The notes beneath the pieces were generated by a model. It had not been told where the DNA came from. It made no database searches and was given only the letters and a program-made list of their open reading frames with translations. 21,493 nucleotides of DNA from positions 1 to 21,493 of the forward strand of contig JASBYZ010000015.1 in assembly GCA_029983705.1 (NCBI GenBank). The letters run 5' to 3'. Position numbers and translations under genes: made by a program. This document shows positions 1 to 8,347 of the stretch, piece by piece. The stretch comes from Coriobacteriales bacterium. Lineage in GTDB: Bacteria; Actinomycetota; Coriobacteriia; Coriobacteriales; JAEZZM01. Position 1 is the stretch's first letter, and the number at the start of each line of letters is the position of its first letter.

Positions 1-629
1 TTGATTATTCTGAGTCAAGAGTTGTAGGACCAACCCTTGGTCAAGAGTCTCTCACACAAGGACTTATGGCTATTGCCCTTGGCTTTGCACTTGTAGCAAT
101 CTATCTCTTTTTCTTCTATAAGGGACTTGGATTTTTAACCTTTGGATCTTTGTTGGTATTTGCAATTATCTATCTCGGAATTTTGGCAGGACTTTCACAC
201 TTTGGTGTATTTGCCCTCTCACTTCCTGGTATTGCAGGTATCGTACTGTCCATTGGTATGGCTGCTGACTCTTCAATTTTGGTACTTGAAAGATTTAAAG
301 AAGAGCTGCGTATGGGACACTCAATTAAGAGTGCTGCTTCTAACGGTGCACGCCACGGTATTGGTACCTCTCTTGACGCTGATATCGTATCGCTCGTGTC
401 CGCACTTGCCCTCTTCTTTATTGCAGTAGGACCTGTAAAAGGATTTGGACTTACCTTAGCACTTGGTGTTATTTGCGATATCTTTGCAATGTTCTTATTT
501 AAGCAACCAGCACTTAACTTACTTGCACATAAGGCAATTCCTAAGGCTCCAGGATTTTGGGGCGTTAAAAAGGACCATCAATATGGTCTAGACCAAAAGG
601 CTAAAGAGAAGGGAGCTATCCGTGGCTAG
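1..629 (+). CDS. secD: Protein translocase subunit SecD, C-terminal part (5' end cut by window)
   Basis: SecD is a membrane partner of SecYEG that uses the proton gradient to help pull secreted proteins across the membrane. The frame is open from base 3, and its first residues read VVGPTLGQESL, the conserved stretch at the start of the SecD membrane domain, so the true start lies upstream of the window. About five hydrophobic segments follow. The usual SecD motif GMAVDANVLIFERI appears here as GMAADSSILVLERF, and the later DAN motif as DADIVSLVSAL before GPVKGFGLTLALG. These variants fit my memory of Coriobacteriia SecD. The stop overlaps the GTG start of secF by 8 bases, so the two genes are co-translated. 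The ATG at base 66 lies inside the gene and is not its start. Confidence 0.95.
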   Translation, partial: DYSESRVVGPTLGQESLTQGLMAIALGFALVAIYLFFFYKGLGFLTFGSLLVFAIIYLGILAGLSHFGVFALSLPGIAGIVLSIGMAADSSILVLERFKEELRMGHSIKSAASNGARHGIGTSLDADIVSLVSALALFFIAVGPVKGFGLTLALGVICDIFAMFLFKQPALNLLAHKAIPKAPGFWGVKKDHQYGLDQKAKEKGAIRG

Positions 630-1554
630 TCAGTTTAAACGCGAGATTCCTTTTCTTAAAGCTCGTAATGTCATGTTAGTTATCTCTGCAATTCTTATTG
701 TCTTATCACTGGTAGGAATTGTTACTAGAGGTCTTACCTTTGGTATTGAATTTTCTGGTGGTACCTCAATTGACTTTAAGGGCACCGGATCTGTAACAAC
801 AGAACAAATGCGTGAGGCATTTGCTGAACAAGGCCAAAGTGAGGCACTTGTTCAAACCGCACTTACCGATAACCAAGAAGGTTTCTTGGTAAGAACTGCT
901 GTGGTTGACCCTAATCAGGCAAACCAGGATGCGGCTAAGGTTGCAGAAAAACTTGGACTTGGACAAGACTCCTATACCGTTACCACCATTGGTCCTGGAT
1001 GGGGAGCAGACGTTTCAAAGTCTTCACTTATTGCATTTTTAGTTGCAATTGGTTTAATTATTGCTTGGATTACCATTCGTTTTGAGTTTAAGATGTCCAT
1101 TACTGGTATCTCATCACTCTTTCATGACTTGATAATCTTAACGGGTGTCTATGCTTGGACTGGTTTTGAGGTAACGCCAAATGTTATTGCAGCGCTCCTT
1201 ACCATCATGGGCTACTCACTCTATGATACGGTCGTAGTATTTCACCGTATTAATGAAAACGCTCAGGATAAAACATTTAGCCAGGGCAAAACCTTTATGC
1301 AAATTGCCAACACCTCACTTAACGAGGTGTTTGTAAGAACTATTAACACCACCATTACCTCCTTGGTACCAGTTGTAGCCATGCTCTTCTTTGGTGGAGA
1401 AACTCTTAAAGACTTTGCATTTGCAATGTCACTTGGTTTGATTTTAGGTTCTTACTCATCAATTGGTATTGCTACTCCACTCTATGCTCTCTGGAAGGGT
1501 TTAGAGCCTGAGTGGAAAAAAGCTCAAAAGAAGTTTGGACAACAAAAGGCCTAA
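622..1554 (+). CDS. secF: Protein translocase subunit SecF
   Basis: SecF forms the SecDF complex with the upstream gene product and supports proton-driven late steps of Sec export. The 310-residue protein has the family plan: a first membrane helix near residues 18-36, the GIEFSGGTSIDF motif just after it, an extracytoplasmic domain to about residue 130, then five membrane helices. The conserved MGYSLYDTVVVFHRINEN motif and the NTSLNEVFVRTINTTITSL stretch are present and intact. The start is GTG at 622 inside the end of secD, with a GAGAAGGGAG ribosome site 7-8 bases upstream. The length is normal for SecF and no damage is seen. Confidence 0.96.
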   Translation: MASQFKREIPFLKARNVMLVISAILIVLSLVGIVTRGLTFGIEFSGGTSIDFKGTGSVTTEQMREAFAEQGQSEALVQTALTDNQEGFLVRTAVVDPNQANQDAAKVAEKLGLGQDSYTVTTIGPGWGADVSKSSLIAFLVAIGLIIAWITIRFEFKMSITGISSLFHDLIILTGVYAWTGFEVTPNVIAALLTIMGYSLYDTVVVFHRINENAQDKTFSQGKTFMQIANTSLNEVFVRTINTTITSLVPVVAMLFFGGETLKDFAFAMSLGLILGSYSSIGIATPLYALWKGLEPEWKKAQKKFGQQKA

Positions 1555-1573
1555 AGAAAAGTAGGTACATACT

Positions 1574-4500
1574 ATGAACAACAGGGTTGGGAAAAAGCGT
1601 TGGCGTCTAAAAGAGTTTAATCCTTTAGCCGTCCAAAAGATATCCGAGGCCTCTGGTCTAGGATATCTGCCCAGCCTTGTATTAGCAGCTCGCAATATTA
1701 AGCCTGAGGACACTCAGGCTTTTTTGCATCCCTCACTTGAGCGCGACTTTAAAGACCCCTACCTTATTCCAAACATGCAAGCTGGCGTTGAGCGCATTAT
1801 TAAGGCTATTAATTCGGGCGAGAAGATCGCGGTCTTAGGTGACTTTGATGTTGACGGTATCTCTGCTACCACAGTTATGGCTGGTGGTCTGATTGAGCTT
1901 GGAGCAAATGTAGACGCCTACATACCAAGACGTTTTGATGAGGGATATGGTCTTTCAAAAGAAGTCTTAGAGCGCGTGCGTGAGGGTTCTAAGCCAAGCC
2001 TTATTATCACAGTTGATACTGGTATTGCCGCTAAAGATGAGGTCGAGTACTTAAAGTCTCAAGGTGTAGATGTCATCATTACTGACCACCACGAGCCCTC
2101 AGAATTTGTGCCCCAGGGCGTTCCGGTTATTGACCCAAAGCTCGATCCAGAAAATGAGTCACACGAAATTGCTGGTGTGGGCGTTGCCTTAAAGGCTATC
2201 TGCGCCCTCTCACAAAAGATGGGCCAGCCTGAGCTTTGGAGAAGCTACACAGAGATTGCTTGCTTAGGCACAATATCTGACATGATGGAGCTCAACCGTG
2301 AAAACAGGGCGATTGTAAAAGACGGTGTTGAGCAGATGCGCCAGACTAAGCGCTTTGGCCTTATCGCCCTTGCAAAGCACTGCAAACTTGACCTTTCAAG
2401 CATTAATGCAGATGCTCTTTCTTTTTCTATCATCCCGCGCCTGAATGCAGCAGGAAGGATGTCTGATCCAAAGTATGCCCTTGAGCTGTTAATCTCTAAA
2501 GACAGTATTGAGGCTGAAGCCTTAGCTCTTAAACTTGAAGAAATTAATGAGCTTAGACGAAGCTATGAGGCTGACCTTACAGAAGAAGCACTCAATAAGG
2601 TTGAGGCAAGCTACAATGGCGAGAGATGCATTGTGATTGGTGGCGAGGGCTGGCATGAGGGCGTAAAAGGCATTGTTGCAAGCCGTATTACTAACCGCTA
2701 CCACGTTCCTGTGTTAATCTTTACCATTTCTGACGGCGTTGCACGAGGCTCTGGTAGAAGTGTGGGACAAGTTGATCTCTTTAGAGCTATTGAGCAGTGC
2801 TCTGACTTGCTTATTCAATTTGGAGGACATGCGGGTGCAGTAGGCGCTACCATGGACGCTGCAAACCTTGATGCCTTTAGAGAGCGCCTTGAAGAGGTTA
2901 TGCAAGATATCTCTGATGAGGACTTTACTGATGTTATAGAACTTGACGCTGAAGTAAAGCTCTCTCAGATGAACATTGAAGAAATTAGCTCACTTGATGC
3001 CTTAAGACCTTTTGGTCAGGGCAATAAGGTGCCACTTTTTGTAGCGCGAAATGTATTGATGAACAATAGAGGACGCGTTGGAAAAGAAGGGGAGCACCTG
3101 CGCTTTAATGTTACAGACGGCATTAATACGGTAGCCTGCATTATGTTTAGGGTGCCTGATGTAGAAAAGCTTGTAGACTATAGCGGTGTGGTTGATATCG
3201 TGTTTGAGGCTGTGGCTGAGACATGGATGGGTAAGACCAAGCCTAAGCTCATGGTCAAAGACATTATTTTTAAAGAGTCTGAGGCAAAAGAGAGCACTCA
3301 AGTGGCCCAACTTCTCAACTCACTCTTTGATAAGCGCGATGAAATATTGGCCTCTGGTGAGCTTTCTGGTATCACAAAGGCAGATAGCTTTTTTACCAAA
3401 ATTGCAGGCGTAAGCTTTGAGGATAGAGCTACACATATCTTGGGCTTAAGGCCAAAAGACAAGCTTAACTTAGTGCGCGAGGCAAACAATCCCTATGATG
3501 AAAACGCGATAGCAGTCCTGAGTAAAGAGGGCTTTCAGCTTGGCTACCTAAACCGCAGGATTGCTCAGGCACTCGCTCCTGCAATAGATGGCGGAACCAA
3601 GTACTATGCGCTGGTAAGTGAGGTTACTGGTGGGGGCGATAAGGCACTTGGCGTAAACATCAAGGTATATAAGGCACAAATAGATGCTGAAGAGTTTGAA
3701 GAAGAAGCCAAGCAGACTGAGCTTAAGCTTGAGCGCAGACGAGAAGAGCTCAACAAGCTCTCATCTTCAGAACTTACTGAGCGCTTGCGCAAGCAATTTA
3801 TTGGAGATAACCCATTTTTACCTGCACAAGCAGATGTACTGCAAAAGCTTGATGAGGGCTTATCGGTACTGTGCATCATGGCTACGGGTCGAGGAAAGTC
3901 ACTACTCTTTCACGTACATGCAGCTCGTATGGGACTTTTAAAGAAAAAAGCTTCAGTCTTTGTGTATCCACTGAGAGCGCTTGTTTCTGATCAAGCCTTT
4001 CATTTAACTGAAGACTTTGAATCACTTGGGCTAGTGGTAAAGGTCTTAACAGGAGAGAGCTCTCAAGAGGAGCGCCAAGAAATCTTTGATGACCTATCTC
4101 AGGATAGAGTTCATGTAATTTTAACGACCCCTGAGTTTTTTACCATTCATAGTGAGAAGTTTAAGAGAAGCGCACACGTGGGCTTTGTGGTTGTTGATGA
4201 GGCGCATCATGCAGGTTTGGCAAAGGGTGGCCACCGCTCTGCCTACAATAACTTCCCTGAAGTGCTCGTCTCTTTGGGAAACCCTCAAACGCTTGCCGTA
4301 ACTGCTACTGCAAACGCTGAGGTTGCTGAGAGAATTCAAGAGCTACTTTCAATAGACACCCTGGTAGTTGACAGAAGCGTGAGAGAAAATCTTCGCCTTG
4401 ATGATGGCAGACAAAACAAACAAAAAGATGAGCGGCTCACAAGCATTGTTGCCCGAGGTGAAAAATGTATTGTCTACGTTAACTCTCGTGAGCAGTCAAT

Positions 4501-5212
4501 TCGCCTGGCCTCAGACTTGCGAAAAAAGATTCCAAGCCTTGCAAACTCGATTGCTTTTTATAATGCAGGTTTGAGCAGAAAAGATAGAGACGCTGTTGAG
4601 AGTGCTTTTAGAAGCTCAAGCTTGAGCACCATTATTGCAACGAGTGCCTTTGGCGAGGGAGTTAACCTTCCCGATGTGCGCCACGTTATCTTATACCACC
4701 TGCCCTTTGGTTTTGTTGAGTTCAATCAAATGTCAGGGCGTGCGGGACGAGACAGGCAGGAGGCCTGGGTGCACCTCTTATTTGGTGCACAAGACGCTCG
4801 CATTAACGAGCGCATTATAGAGTCAGGAGCTCCTGAAAAACGTGACTTATCGGCACTCTATAAAACCTTAAGAAGTTTAGCTCAAGAAGCGGGTGATGAG
4901 GGCTTTTCTAAAACTAATTCTGAAATTGCCCAGCTTGCACTTGAAATGGAACCGCGAGCACTCTTGGATGAAAAGTCAGTTTCAAACGGAATATCCATCT
5001 TTAAGGAGCTTGGATTTTTACATACCCAAGGCTACGGCTTTGCTCGACGAATCTTTATGGTGCAAAATCCAGAGCATGTGGACTTAGAAAACTCGATTAG
5101 ATACTTAGAGGGGCTTAAGTCTAAGGATGCCTTTGCTGAGTTTAAGGAATGGATTTTATCAGCCTCGCCAAAAGATGTTCTCGATAGATTTATTAGGCCA
5201 ATAACACCATAA
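1574..5212 (+). CDS. recJ: RecJ exonuclease fused to a HIRAN domain and a RecQ-like helicase
   Basis: This is a 1212-residue fusion, about twice the length of ordinary RecJ. Residues 1-565 are RecJ, a 5'-3' single-strand DNA exonuclease: GDFDVDG (89-95), VDTGI (147-151), DHH (171-173), RLNAAGR (289-295), the DHHA1 motif GGHAGAVG (417-424) and an OB-type domain at about 450-565. Residues 605-705 read as a HIRAN domain (KIAGVSFEDRA, LVREANNPYDENAIAV, LGYLNRRIAQALAP, VTGGG), a fold known to bind 3' DNA ends. A charged linker (706-735) leads to a superfamily 2 helicase of RecQ type: Walker A MATGRGKS (769-776), DEAH (875-878), TATAN (910-914), QMSGRAGRD (1052-1060). The C-terminal 130 residues look winged-helix-like, with no RecQ zinc cysteines. 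All catalytic motifs appear intact and the frame is unbroken. The start has only a weak ribosome site (GTAGG). It lies 19 bases after secF and is probably co-transcribed. Confidence 0.93.
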   Translation: MNNRVGKKRWRLKEFNPLAVQKISEASGLGYLPSLVLAARNIKPEDTQAFLHPSLERDFKDPYLIPNMQAGVERIIKAINSGEKIAVLGDFDVDGISATTVMAGGLIELGANVDAYIPRRFDEGYGLSKEVLERVREGSKPSLIITVDTGIAAKDEVEYLKSQGVDVIITDHHEPSEFVPQGVPVIDPKLDPENESHEIAGVGVALKAICALSQKMGQPELWRSYTEIACLGTISDMMELNRENRAIVKDGVEQMRQTKRFGLIALAKHCKLDLSSINADALSFSIIPRLNAAGRMSDPKYALELLISKDSIEAEALALKLEEINELRRSYEADLTEEALNKVEASYNGERCIVIGGEGWHEGVKGIVASRITNRYHVPVLIFTISDGVARGSGRSVGQVDLFRAIEQCSDLLIQFGGHAGAVGATMDAANLDAFRERLEEVMQDISDEDFTDVIELDAEVKLSQMNIEEISSLDALRPFGQGNKVPLFVARNVLMNNRGRVGKEGEHLRFNVTDGINTVACIMFRVPDVEKLVDYSGVVDIVFEAVAETWMGKTKPKLMVKDIIFKESEAKESTQVAQLLNSLFDKRDEILASGELSGITKADSFFTKIAGVSFEDRATHILGLRPKDKLNLVREANNPYDENAIAVLSKEGFQLGYLNRRIAQALAPAIDGGTKYYALVSEVTGGGDKALGVNIKVYKAQIDAEEFEEEAKQTELKLERRREELNKLSSSELTERLRKQFIGDNPFLPAQADVLQKLDEGLSVLCIMATGRGKSLLFHVHAARMGLLKKKASVFVYPLRALVSDQAFHLTEDFESLGLVVKVLTGESSQEERQEIFDDLSQDRVHVILTTPEFFTIHSEKFKRSAHVGFVVVDEAHHAGLAKGGHRSAYNNFPEVLVSLGNPQTLAVTATANAEVAERIQELLSIDTLVVDRSVRENLRLDDGRQNKQKDERLTSIVARGEKCIVYVNSREQSIRLASDLRKKIPSLANSIAFYNAGLSRKDRDAVESAFRSSSLSTIIATSAFGEGVNLPDVRHVILYHLPFGFVEFNQMSGRAGRDRQEAWVHLLFGAQDARINERIIESGAPEKRDLSALYKTLRSLAQEAGDEGFSKTNSEIAQLALEMEPRALLDEKSVSNGISIFKELGFLHTQGYGFARRIFMVQNPEHVDLENSIRYLEGLKSKDAFAEFKEWILSASPKDVLDRFIRPITP

Positions 5213-5288
5213 GCCTGAAATTGTTGCTACATATGAGGTAGGATTAACAGTTAGCATTAATTGAACGTGTAGGGAGGTGCCTTTAAGG

Positions 5289-7655
5289 ATGTCACACGAT
5301 ATTTTAGATAACATAGACAGTGCCACTAAGTGGAGCGATGAGACTCGTGAAGAGCTTGAAGAAAAGCTCTCTAAAGAGGCACTAGAAGTTCCCCAGGCAG
5401 ATAGCTTTGATAAGCTCAAAGAGCTCTGCGAAAAATACTTAAGCGATGAACAAGTGAAAGTTATTGTTCATGCCTATGAGTTTGCAGCGCTTAAACATGC
5501 AGACCAAAAAAGAAGATCTGGCGAGCCCTACATTAACCACCCTATAGAGGTTGGTATTATTTTGGCTGAGATGCACATGGACCAAGAAACCATTGTTGCA
5601 GCTGTCTTACACGATACCGTTGAAGATACTGATACCTCGCTAAAACTTATCGCCCAACTCTTTAATGCGCGGGTGGCAGAGCTTGTTGACGGGGTTACCA
5701 AACTTACCAACATTGAGGTTGACTCCCTCTCAAGTCAGCAGGCAAATAACTTGCGCAAGATGTTTTTAGCGATGTCTAAAGATATTCGCGTTATTATTAT
5801 TAAACTCGCAGACCGCCTGCATAATATGCGCACCTTAATGGCGCTTCCTGAAGATAGAAGAATTTTTAAGGCAAAAGAGACCATGGAGATTTATGCTCCG
5901 CTTGCAAATCGCCTGGGAATTTCTTCTATAAAGTGGGAGCTTGAAGATTTAGCCTTCTTTTATTTGGAGCCTGCGCGCTACCAGCAAATTTCGCGTATGG
6001 TTTCTGAGTCAAGGGTGGCTCGTGAGCGCTACTTAAATGAGACTATTGACCAGCTTCAGCATGAGCTTGAAGGCACGGTAGAAAACTTTAGTATTACTGG
6101 CCGTCCTAAGCACCTCTATTCCATCTATCAAAAGATGAAAAATAAGGGTAAGGACTTCTCAGAAATCTATGACCTGATTGCACTTAGAGTAATCTGTGAG
6201 AGCGTTAAGGATTGTTATTCGGTACTGGGCGTTTTGCATGCACTCTGGAAACCAATGCCGGGGCGCTTTAAAGACTATATTGCAATGCCAAAGTTTAATA
6301 TGTACCAGTCGCTTCACTCAACCGTTTTAGGTCCTGCTGCGCGTCCACTTGAAGTGCAAATTCGCACCGAGGAGATGCATCGCCAGGCTGAATATGGTAT
6401 CGCCGCTCACTGGCTATATAAGCAGGCCGGAAACTCAAGTAGCTCAAAAGATTCAGAAGCTCAGTCTTTGGATGCAAAACTTGGATGGCTTAAGAGAACG
6501 CTTGACTGGCAGTCTCAAGATGATATGTCAGATCCTCAAGAATACCTTGAGTCACTAAAGATTGATCTTTTTGATACAGAAGTCTTTGTCTTTACCCCTC
6601 AAGGTGAGGTTATCTCGCTTCGTCTTGGCTCAACTCCAATTGACTTTGCCTACACCATCCACACTGAGGTAGGACACCACTGTGTGGGGGCAAAGGTAAA
6701 CGGCACGGTTGTCCCGCTTTCATATGAGCTGCAGATGGGTGATAGGGTAGAGATTATTACCCAGAAAAATTCCAGTCCTTCTCGCGACTGGCTTAATATG
6801 GTTAAAACTCCTTCAGCTAAGTCAAAGATTAGAAGTTACTTTGCAAAGGTAGCAAAAACTGATGACACGGCTGCGGGTAAAGATATGCTTGCTAAAGAGA
6901 TGCGCAAAAGTGGCTATGGTATCTCAAACTCTCGCTCAACGCGTGCGCTTAACGAGACGGCAAGCTCACTTGGGCTTTCAAGTGTAGATGACCTATTTGC
7001 TGCTATTGGTACAAATAAGGTTACTGCACGAGGGGTTGCAAACAGGGCAGCTCAGCTCTTAGAAAAAGAAAAAGATCCAGCACTTGAGGCTGAAAAGCGT
7101 GCACTCTTATCTTTTGAGCTTCCTATGAAGCCACCGCGCTCAAAGAGCCAACAAAAGAAAAAGCAAAGTGCAAGTGCAGGCATTATTGTTGAGGGCGACC
7201 AAAACACAGACATGAAGGTCAAGCTTGCGCACTGTTGTAACCCGGTTAAGGGAGATGACATCATTGGCTTTATTACCCGCGGTAGAGGCATAAGTGTTCA
7301 CAGAAGCTCGTGTCCAAACGTAACCAATCTTGAGCGCCACCCTGAGCGTTTAGTGGCTGTAAGCTGGGACAGTGATCAGGAATCTAACTCGCAGGTTGAG
7401 ATTGTTATTGAAGCGGTTGACCGTATGAGGCTCCTTCAAGACATTACGGTAGCTATCTCTGATAGTGATGTAAATATATTATCGGCCGCCACCTTTACTG
7501 ATAAAAGTGGTGTGGCAGAAATGCGTCTTTTACTTGAGCTCACAGAGATTTCAAGACTAGACGCACTCTTAAGAAAAGTTCAACAGATTGATGGCGTGAG
7601 AAACGCTCGTCGTCTGCAGCCTGGCGAAGGCGCACATACTAAGAAGAAAAATTAG
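5289..7655 (+). CDS. rel: Bifunctional (p)ppGpp synthetase/hydrolase, RelA/SpoT family
   Basis: This makes and degrades the alarmone (p)ppGpp in the stringent response. The protein has 788 residues from the ATG at 5289. An in-frame GTG at 5277 overlaps the AGGGAGG ribosome site (5271-5277), so the ATG, 11 bases after that site, is preferred. The hydrolase domain keeps its metal-binding residues: YINHP (H84), HDTVED (108-113), LADRLHNMRTL (D175). The synthetase domain has IYDLIALRV (293-301), GRFKD (325-329), YQSLHSTV and EVQIRT (355-360). The RxKD form of GRFKD marks bifunctional enzymes, not RelA-only ones. TGS follows at about 428-490, then a Cys/His region (HCC 648-650, H671, C675) and a C-terminal ACT domain (about 703-780). 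The gene is followed 7 bases later by the metallo-hydrolase gene. No tRNA deacylase gene (dtd), common here in related operons, is present. Confidence 0.95.
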   Translation: MSHDILDNIDSATKWSDETREELEEKLSKEALEVPQADSFDKLKELCEKYLSDEQVKVIVHAYEFAALKHADQKRRSGEPYINHPIEVGIILAEMHMDQETIVAAVLHDTVEDTDTSLKLIAQLFNARVAELVDGVTKLTNIEVDSLSSQQANNLRKMFLAMSKDIRVIIIKLADRLHNMRTLMALPEDRRIFKAKETMEIYAPLANRLGISSIKWELEDLAFFYLEPARYQQISRMVSESRVARERYLNETIDQLQHELEGTVENFSITGRPKHLYSIYQKMKNKGKDFSEIYDLIALRVICESVKDCYSVLGVLHALWKPMPGRFKDYIAMPKFNMYQSLHSTVLGPAARPLEVQIRTEEMHRQAEYGIAAHWLYKQAGNSSSSKDSEAQSLDAKLGWLKRTLDWQSQDDMSDPQEYLESLKIDLFDTEVFVFTPQGEVISLRLGSTPIDFAYTIHTEVGHHCVGAKVNGTVVPLSYELQMGDRVEIITQKNSSPSRDWLNMVKTPSAKSKIRSYFAKVAKTDDTAAGKDMLAKEMRKSGYGISNSRSTRALNETASSLGLSSVDDLFAAIGTNKVTARGVANRAAQLLEKEKDPALEAEKRALLSFELPMKPPRSKSQQKKKQSASAGIIVEGDQNTDMKVKLAHCCNPVKGDDIIGFITRGRGISVHRSSCPNVTNLERHPERLVAVSWDSDQESNSQVEIVIEAVDRMRLLQDITVAISDSDVNILSAATFTDKSGVAEMRLLLELTEISRLDALLRKVQQIDGVRNARRLQPGEGAHTKKKN

Positions 7656-7662
7656 GTGAGAG

Positions 7663-8307
7663 ATGTCATATAAACTAAAAATTATTCCCACTGGTGACTA
7701 CCAAGCAAATGCCTACATTTTATATGAGGGTTCAAAGGCTTGCATTATTGACCCAGGTCATGCGGGTCAAGTCTTACTCTTAGAGCTTGAAGGCCTTGAG
7801 CTTGAGGCAATTATTTTGACCCATCGCCACTGTGACCATGTTGGTGCGGCTCAGTTTATTAAAGATAAGACGGGCGCTCCAATTTATATTCATGAAGCTG
7901 ACCTAGAGGCTGCAAAAAGTCCTAAAGAGTTTGCATATACCGGAGTAGTCAACGGCTTTACCCCAGGTCCTATCAAGGGTGCAGATGTAGTGCTTAAAGA
8001 TGGCGATGAGATCAAACTTTCTTTTACCAGCCTTAAAGTGCTTCACACCCCAGGTCACACCACAGGTGGCATCTGTCTCTATAATGAGCACGATATTTTT
8101 ACTGGAGACACCCTCTTTACCGGCTCCATGGGAAGAACTGACTTTGAGAGCGGTAACCAAATCCAGATGTTTAAATCTTTAATTAAGCTTTCTAAACTCA
8201 ACGAGGGGCTAAAGGTATATCCTGGACACGGTGAGTCTACAAGCATTAAAAAAGAAAAAGAAACAAACCAGTTCATGCGTTTTGCATGTTCACACTATAA
8301 ATTATAG
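7663..8307 (+). CDS. Metallo-beta-lactamase-fold hydrolase, glyoxalase II-like
   Basis: This 214-residue zinc hydrolase has a complete set of metal ligands: THRHCDH (H54, H56, D58, H59), HTPGHT (H132), FTGDTLF (D149) and YPGHGE (H189). The length matches short YqgX/YcbL-type glyoxalase II homologues that lack the glutathione-binding C-terminal domain, so the thiol-ester substrate cannot be named from sequence. Genes of this type commonly lie between rel and hisS in Firmicutes and Actinobacteria, as here. The ATG is 7 bases after the rel stop, with AGGTGAG overlapping that stop as ribosome site, so it belongs to the same transcript. It is a cytosolic protein with no signal peptide. Confidence 0.9.
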   Translation: MSYKLKIIPTGDYQANAYILYEGSKACIIDPGHAGQVLLLELEGLELEAIILTHRHCDHVGAAQFIKDKTGAPIYIHEADLEAAKSPKEFAYTGVVNGFTPGPIKGADVVLKDGDEIKLSFTSLKVLHTPGHTTGGICLYNEHDIFTGDTLFTGSMGRTDFESGNQIQMFKSLIKLSKLNEGLKVYPGHGESTSIKKEKETNQFMRFACSHYKL

Positions 8308-8347
8308 TTTTTATACAGCTAAAAGCTAGAAGAAGGGACTAATCAAG

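Noticed and set aside
5232..5240. Mini-ORF ATG AGG TAG before rel as an upstream regulatory peptide
   Set aside because: There is no ribosome site in front of it, and a two-codon frame arises easily by chance.
5277..5288. GTG start for rel, giving four extra residues
   Set aside because: The GTG overlaps the AGGGAGG ribosome site itself; the ATG at 5289 is 11 bases downstream of that site and fits better.
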